Assembly (NCBI GenBank): GCA_016302435.1
Contig: JAEDNQ010000086.1
Span: 1-9,622 of the forward strand
DNA from: Bacteroidaceae bacterium
Lineage (GTDB): Bacteria; Bacteroidota; Bacteroidia; Bacteroidales; Bacteroidaceae
Direction of reading: 5' to 3'
DNA length: 9,622 nt
In this document: positions 6,285 through 9,622 of the stretch, one piece after another
Layout: every line of letters starts with the position of its first letter
How positions within the stretch are numbered: the stretch's first letter is position 1
Notes under the pieces: generated by a model
What the model was told of the DNA's origin: nothing
Seen by the model: the letters and a program-made list of their open reading frames with translations, nothing else
Database searches by the model: none
Translations under genes and position numbers: made by a program

Positions 6285-7100
6285 TCAGAATCCGCACACG
6301 AGGAGCGTCTGCAGATCGTAGGGGATGAGTCCGTTGCCCATGGTGAGCTTATTGCGGAAGTCGTCCTTACGGTTGATGACGGTTACGTTCTGAAGAAAGT
6401 AACGTATCTTCTCCGACAATGCTGCTGCTCCGTCATCACTGTCACTGACAATACACAGTGCGTCATCAATCTGATCAAACTCCAACTCTTTCCAAACATT
6501 TAGTATAAAATACTGCATGTCATTGACAGCTGACACATCAAAAGTGTTGACAAAGAGCATGCGTCCGTGGTCAAAGGCATAGAGAGTCATTTCCTTCTCA
6601 TGGAGGTATACATACATGGAGCGTCCCCGGTCAAGCAGACTGCGCTGGCTGAGGAACTCAATGAGGGTGCTGGCCGAGGCATAGAATCGAGCTCTCGGGA
6701 AATCGTCGACGAGAAGTTGGTAGATGTTGCGATCCATGCCAAAGATGATAGCAATGCCTGAGCGCCGCAGCACATTGTAGCTGACATGTGCAGCCTTCTC
6801 CTTTGGAAAGGTCATCCCGTAGACTGACTGCACATAGTCCTTTTGGAAAGCTGCTACGGGCATAGTGGTGAAATGTGGCACGGACACCATAACATTGACC
6901 CTAAGATAGTCCTGCTGCAGCATTTCTTCGTTTCGAAGTGCTTCTTTGAGGTTGGCAGCAAGCGATATGGTATGGTTGATATCTACCTTCCGATATTCGA
7001 AAGGCTGCTGCTGACCAGGAGAGTATGTACAAAAAGAAAGTCCATTCGAGCATACTCGAATGGACAGACTTTTATTGTTATTGAGCGTATTTTCAGCCAT
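6285..7100 (-). CDS. DUF3822 family protein (actin-like ATPase fold)
   Basis: This 271-residue protein resembles the Bacteroidetes DUF3822 family, which sits directly upstream of rsmD as it does here. From memory, a Bacteroides member (BT_3980) has an ASKHA/actin-like fold. The function is unknown. Visible pieces: an N-terminal strand region SLSIRVCSNGLSFCTYSP (11-28), a central VNVMVSVPHFTTMPVAAFQKDY (68-89), HVSYNVLRRSGIAIIFGMDRNIYQLL (about 105-130), a second-lobe strand pair SMYVYLHEKEMTLYAFDHGRMLFVNTF (161-187), and a C-terminal VCGF. No signal peptide or membrane segment is present, so it should be cytoplasmic. The ATG at 7100 is 5 bp after the upstream stop, with a GGGAG Shine-Dalgarno overlapping that gene's end, so the pair is probably translationally coupled. 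Oddly, codons 12-24 form a terminator-shaped hairpin plus T-run. Family call fairly sure; role open. Confidence 0.82.
   Translation of the reverse strand: MAENTLNNNKSLSIRVCSNGLSFCTYSPGQQQPFEYRKVDINHTISLAANLKEALRNEEMLQQDYLRVNVMVSVPHFTTMPVAAFQKDYVQSVYGMTFPKEKAAHVSYNVLRRSGIAIIFGMDRNIYQLLVDDFPRARFYASASTLIEFLSQRSLLDRGRSMYVYLHEKEMTLYAFDHGRMLFVNTFDVSAVNDMQYFILNVWKELEFDQIDDALCIVSDSDDGAAALSEKIRYFLQNVTVINRKDDFRNKLTMGNGLIPYDLQTLLVCGF
7031..7065 (-). promoter_or_regulatory. Hairpin plus T-run inside the 5' end of the DUF3822 gene
   Basis: On the minus strand, GTCCATTCGAG (7065-7055) and CTCGAATGGAC (7050-7040) form a perfect 11-bp stem with a 4-nt loop. TTTCTTTTT (7039-7031) follows immediately. This is the shape of an intrinsic terminator, yet it lies at nt 36-70 of an intact reading frame. 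It could attenuate DUF3822-rsmD expression when ribosomes are sparse. Function is inferred from shape only. Confidence 0.5.
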
Positions 7101-7105
7101 TGGTA

Positions 7106-7855
7106 TTACTCCCAGTTACCTGCCATCTTGTTGTTTGCATCTTCAAGGTCGCCCATACGGAGTCCATACCATTCTCCCTCGGTGTTATCCTCGTTGTCGA
7201 ACATAAGTTCAGCGCGGTTTCTATGGCGCTTCTTGAGGTCTGACTTGAGATTCTTAATCTTCTTCTCGCTCATGCCGTCGAGATAGTCATCGAGTCTGGC
7301 ACGGAACTCAACCATCATGTCAAACTCGTTTGTCTTCATGTTGAAGGCAGCCTTCTTGCGGAGCTGAATGATGCCATTGTAAATGGTGTCGCACTTTGAT
7401 GGGTCAAATGTTGACTGCTTTACGATGTACTTTCCGTCAGCCTCGCGTCCGACAGGAACGTACTTGAGTGAGTCAGGATTCTTGATGCCAAGCTTTTCGG
7501 CTGTAGAGATCCAAATAGTGTCGCGCTTGATGATGCCCTCAGCTACGGCCTGACGCTCTGTCATACCAGCTTCAAGTTGGTCGTCAGTGAGCTCACCTTC
7601 CTTGATGATTTTGTCGACAGTCTTACCATTCTTGACAAAGTCAATGATAGAGTCAATGGTGCCGCAATAGTCACCGAAGGTCATCTTGTACTGCTCTTCC
7701 GCATTGCGGATGTCCATGAGACGAGCAATAACGAGTTCTTCACGTGCCTTCTTTTCTTCGTCGAAGGCGATGTCAGAGTAGATGCTCATGTAGCATGCTA
7801 CTGCAAGACCTACTGTGCAGCATGCCAGCAGGAGATTCACATAGATTTTTTTCAT
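7106..7855 (-). CDS. Membrane-anchored protein of unknown function with pilin-like N-terminus
   Basis: I do not recognise a named family for this 249-residue protein. Residues 1-4 are basic (MKKI), a single hydrophobic helix spans about 5-26 (including LLLACCTVGLAVACYMSIY), and an amphipathic helix rich in charge follows (DEEKKAREELVIARLMDIRNAEEQYKMTFGDYCGTIDSI, 32-70). A long N-terminal helix whose second half reads R-x-x-x-I-R-x-A-E-x-x-Y-x-x-x-x-G-x-Y resembles type IV pilin and pseudopilin proteins. There is no prepilin peptidase GFxxxE site ahead of the helix, so it is not a classical pilin. The remainder is soluble alpha/beta with a basic stretch (KKIKNLKSDLKKRHRNR, 198-214). Most of the protein is probably periplasmic or extracytoplasmic. 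First gene of the unit with DUF3822 and rsmD, separated from DUF3822 by 5 bp. Confidence 0.8.
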   Translation of the reverse strand: MKKIYVNLLLACCTVGLAVACYMSIYSDIAFDEEKKAREELVIARLMDIRNAEEQYKMTFGDYCGTIDSIIDFVKNGKTVDKIIKEGELTDDQLEAGMTERQAVAEGIIKRDTIWISTAEKLGIKNPDSLKYVPVGREADGKYIVKQSTFDPSKCDTIYNGIIQLRKKAAFNMKTNEFDMMVEFRARLDDYLDGMSEKKIKNLKSDLKKRHRNRAELMFDNEDNTEGEWYGLRMGDLEDANNKMAGNWE

Positions 7856-7898
7856 GATATGCTTAGTTGTTTATTATTGATTCTTTTCTATGAGTTGG

Positions 7899-7964
7899 GG
7901 CGGCACCGCCTTGGCAGGAACAGAAAGTAGGGTTGCTACTTAGGCTCTGCTTTATCGACGCCAA
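7899..7964. other. Nested inverted repeats in the divergent intergenic region (candidate structured RNA or leader)
   Basis: Two adjoining folds are visible. GGCGG-CA-CCGCC lies at 7899-7910. Then TTGGC (7911-7915), CAGA (7921-7924) and AAGTAG (7925-7930) pair in order with GCCAA (7960-7964), TCTG (7946-7949) and CTACTT (7936-7941) around a 5-nt loop, giving a three-tier stem with asymmetric internal loops. The segment is GC-richer than the surrounding AT-rich spacer. Read on the plus strand it precedes a terminator at 7987-8009. Read on the minus strand it would be in the leader of the pilin-like/DUF3822/rsmD unit. It matches no RNA family I know. Strand and function are undecided. Confidence 0.45.
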
Positions 7965-7986
7965 ATGTTGTTTTTTGATGCCTTGG

Positions 7987-8009
7987 AAGCTGGTTTTTCA
8001 GCTTTTTTT
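7987..8009 (+). terminator. Intrinsic-terminator-like hairpin with T7 run upstream of the helicase gene
   Basis: AAGCTG (7987-7992) pairs with CAGCTT (7999-8004) across GTTTTT, and the T-run covers 8003-8009. It has textbook form on the plus strand, though the stem is only 6 bp. No plus-strand gene precedes it in this spacer, so it would end either a small RNA or an early leader transcript of the helicase gene at 8103. Confidence 0.5.
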
Positions 8010-8044
8010 CGGTCAGCTCGCGATTATTCGCTATATTCGTGTCG

Positions 8045-8052
8045 CAAAAATA
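8045..8052 (-). promoter_or_regulatory. Candidate Bacteroidetes -7 box for the pilin-like/DUF3822/rsmD unit
   Basis: The minus strand reads TATTTTTG, matching TAnnTTTG. A start near 8038 would give a long leader of about 180 nt that includes the nested inverted repeats. No convincing -33 element is present and the region is AT-rich, so a chance match is possible. A near-match facing the other way, TAATTTTTG at 8057-8065 (one base too long), could serve the helicase gene. Confidence 0.35.
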
Positions 8053-8102
8053 ACTATAATTTTTGAATTGAAGATACTACTTGGACATTTTTTTTAAAAA
8101 AC

Positions 8103-9593
8103 ATGATTAAAGACTACCTAAAAGAGCTGTTTTTGCAAAATTTCGGGTACATTCCGACAACTGACCAAGCAAAAACCATCGACTCTCTGTGCGACTTCAT
8201 CCTCACGCCGGGAACCGAATCGATATACGTGCTCAGAGGCTTTGCCGGAACAGGAAAAACGAGCCTTGTGAGTGCGTTGGTGAAGACCATGGAGGGGATA
8301 GGCAGAGAGTGTGCGCTGATGGCTCCCACGGGCAGGGCTGCCAAGGTGCTCTCGCTCTATGCAGACCACACTGCCCACACTGTGCACAAACGCATATACC
8401 GTCAGAAGTCATTTGACAAGGACAGCATATTCACCCTCGACTTCAACATGCGCAGCAATATCCTATTCATCTGCGACGAAGCATCTATGATCTCAAACGA
8501 CGAGTATAGCGGTGGAAGCATATATGGCACTGGCCGCCTGCTCGACGACATGGTGCACTTCGTCTATGGCGGACGTGGCTGCCGGCTTATTCTCATGGGC
8601 GACACAGCCCAGCTGCCTCCTGTGGGTGAATGCGAGAGTCCTGCTCTCAACGACGACGAATTGCGCTGCTACGGACTGGAGGTGGAAAGCTCTACGTTGA
8701 GGCAGGTAGTGAGGCAGGCTGAGGAGTCTGGCATACTGTGGAACGCCACTCGCCTACGCGAACTGATGGATACAGAACAAATATTCAGTCTGCCGCAACT
8801 TCGCTTCAAAGGCTTTGCTGACGTGAAGAGGGTGATGGGCAACGAACTGATAGAAGTCATAGAGGAGTGCTATCACCGTGACGGCGAGGACGAGACAATA
8901 GTTGTGACGCGCAGCAACAAGAGGGCCATTGCGTATAATAATGGCATAAGAGCTAAGATACTATGGAGGGAAGAGGCTGTAGAAGGGGGCGACATTCTGA
9001 TGGTAGCCAAGAACAACTACTACTGGACAGAAACGCTCAATGGGCAGCTGATGACGGAGGCACTGAAAGAGGGCAAGAGTCCTGAAGAGGCAGAGAGTAC
9101 ACCTTTTGACTTCATAGCTAATGGTGACACAGCTATAGTGCGCCGCCTGCGCAATGAACGCTGCTTCTATGGCTTTACCTTTGCTGATGCCGAACTGGAA
9201 TTTCCCGACTATGACAACTACTCTATGAACATTACGGTGCTCCTGGACACTCTGCAGGCAGAGGCTCCTTCGCTCACCAAGGAACAGCAGGAACAACTCT
9301 ATAACGGCATAATGGAGGACTACGCCGGCGACCCTACTCCACGCTCTAAACAAGACAAGCTAAAGGCTCTGCGCCAAGACCCATACTACAATGCCTTGCA
9401 GATAAAGTATGCGTATGCCATCACCTGCCACAAAGCTCAGGGCGGCCAATGGACAAATGTCTTTATTGACCAGGGCTACATGACGGAGGATATGCTTGGC
9501 CCCGACTATTTCCGATGGCTATACACGGCTCTGACACGTGCCCGCACCAGAGTGTACTTCGTAAATTGGAAAGATGAACAGGTTTTGGAGTAG
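8103..9593 (+). CDS. RecD/Pif1-like superfamily 1B DNA helicase
   Basis: The 496-residue protein carries the full set of SF1 helicase motifs: Walker A GFAGTGKT (46-53), motif Ia APTGRAAKVL (74-83) with HTVHKRIY (92-99), Walker B LFICDEASMI (121-130), motif III GDTAQLPPVG (166-175), and the UvrD_C_2-type end YAITCHKAQGGQW (438-450) and YTALTRAR (474-481). It should be an ATP-driven 5'-3' DNA unwinding enzyme. In Bacteroidetes these proteins are commonly annotated as RecD-like or exodeoxyribonuclease V alpha-like helicases. It is shorter than RecD2, lacking that protein's long N-terminal extension, and no recB or recC gene is adjacent, so it probably works alone or in another repair complex. 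A segment of about 290-390 between motifs is not recognised. The ATG at 8103 has no clear Shine-Dalgarno but starts just before the helicase fold; the upstream DNA is AT-rich and non-coding. Confidence 0.92.
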   Translation: MIKDYLKELFLQNFGYIPTTDQAKTIDSLCDFILTPGTESIYVLRGFAGTGKTSLVSALVKTMEGIGRECALMAPTGRAAKVLSLYADHTAHTVHKRIYRQKSFDKDSIFTLDFNMRSNILFICDEASMISNDEYSGGSIYGTGRLLDDMVHFVYGGRGCRLILMGDTAQLPPVGECESPALNDDELRCYGLEVESSTLRQVVRQAEESGILWNATRLRELMDTEQIFSLPQLRFKGFADVKRVMGNELIEVIEECYHRDGEDETIVVTRSNKRAIAYNNGIRAKILWREEAVEGGDILMVAKNNYYWTETLNGQLMTEALKEGKSPEEAESTPFDFIANGDTAIVRRLRNERCFYGFTFADAELEFPDYDNYSMNITVLLDTLQAEAPSLTKEQQEQLYNGIMEDYAGDPTPRSKQDKLKALRQDPYYNALQIKYAYAITCHKAQGGQWTNVFIDQGYMTEDMLGPDYFRWLYTALTRARTRVYFVNWKDEQVLE

Positions 9594-9622
9594 AGGTTCT
9601 ATGACTGCTATAGGTTCTATGA
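9594..9622. repeat. Possible 18-bp tandem repeat at the right edge
   Basis: The unit AGGTTCTATGACTGCTAT (9594-9611) is followed at once by AGGTTCTATGA (9612-9622), where the window ends. This is 1.6 visible copies, immediately after the helicase stop codon. Whether it extends cannot be seen. Confidence 0.55.

Overview
The window looks like chromosomal DNA of a Bacteroidales bacterium, most likely Prevotellaceae. The evidence is the gene families present (an OMP_b-brl_3-type outer-membrane barrel, a DUF3822 protein next to rsmD, a menaquinone-pathway MenA, a stand-alone RecD/Pif1-like helicase), TAnnTTTG-type -7 promoter boxes in the intergenic regions, and mostly weak Shine-Dalgarno sequences. 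The genus is an inference from overall flavour, not from a marker gene. No rRNA, tRNA, CRISPR array or prophage was seen.

Left part (1-2332, all on the minus strand). A REP-associated/IS200-like Y1 transposase runs off the left edge. A 167-bp spacer follows, holding two copies of a 39-bp tandem repeat. Then comes a two-gene unit read MORN-repeat protein -> menA. The two genes are 3 bp apart and menA's strong Shine-Dalgarno lies inside the end of the MORN gene. MenA carries an in-frame 12-residue tandem repeat (36 bp, about 2.4 copies) in a loop between membrane segments.

Middle (2333-5685). A divergent intergenic region has a Bacteroidetes -7 box facing each way. The plus-strand box drives a 992-residue outer-membrane beta-barrel protein with an N-terminal carboxypeptidase-regulatory-like domain. 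A perfect 18-bp stem hairpin at 5629-5667 separates it from the convergent minus-strand operon.

Right part (5686-9622). The minus-strand operon reads: membrane-anchored pilin-like protein of unknown function -> DUF3822 (actin-like ATPase fold family) -> rsmD (16S rRNA m2G966 methyltransferase). The DUF3822 gene has a terminator-shaped hairpin plus T-run within its first 70 nt. A divergent 247-bp spacer contains nested inverted repeats and a terminator-like hairpin with a T7 run, so it is a candidate structured leader or small RNA. Next is a plus-strand 496-residue RecD-like helicase. The window ends inside what may be an 18-bp tandem repeat.

Most of the window is ordinary core genome. The items most worth a second look are the structured intergenic segment 7899-8009, the attenuator-like hairpin inside the DUF3822 gene, the pilin-like/DUF3822 pair, and three separate short tandem repeats (39, 36 and 18 bp).
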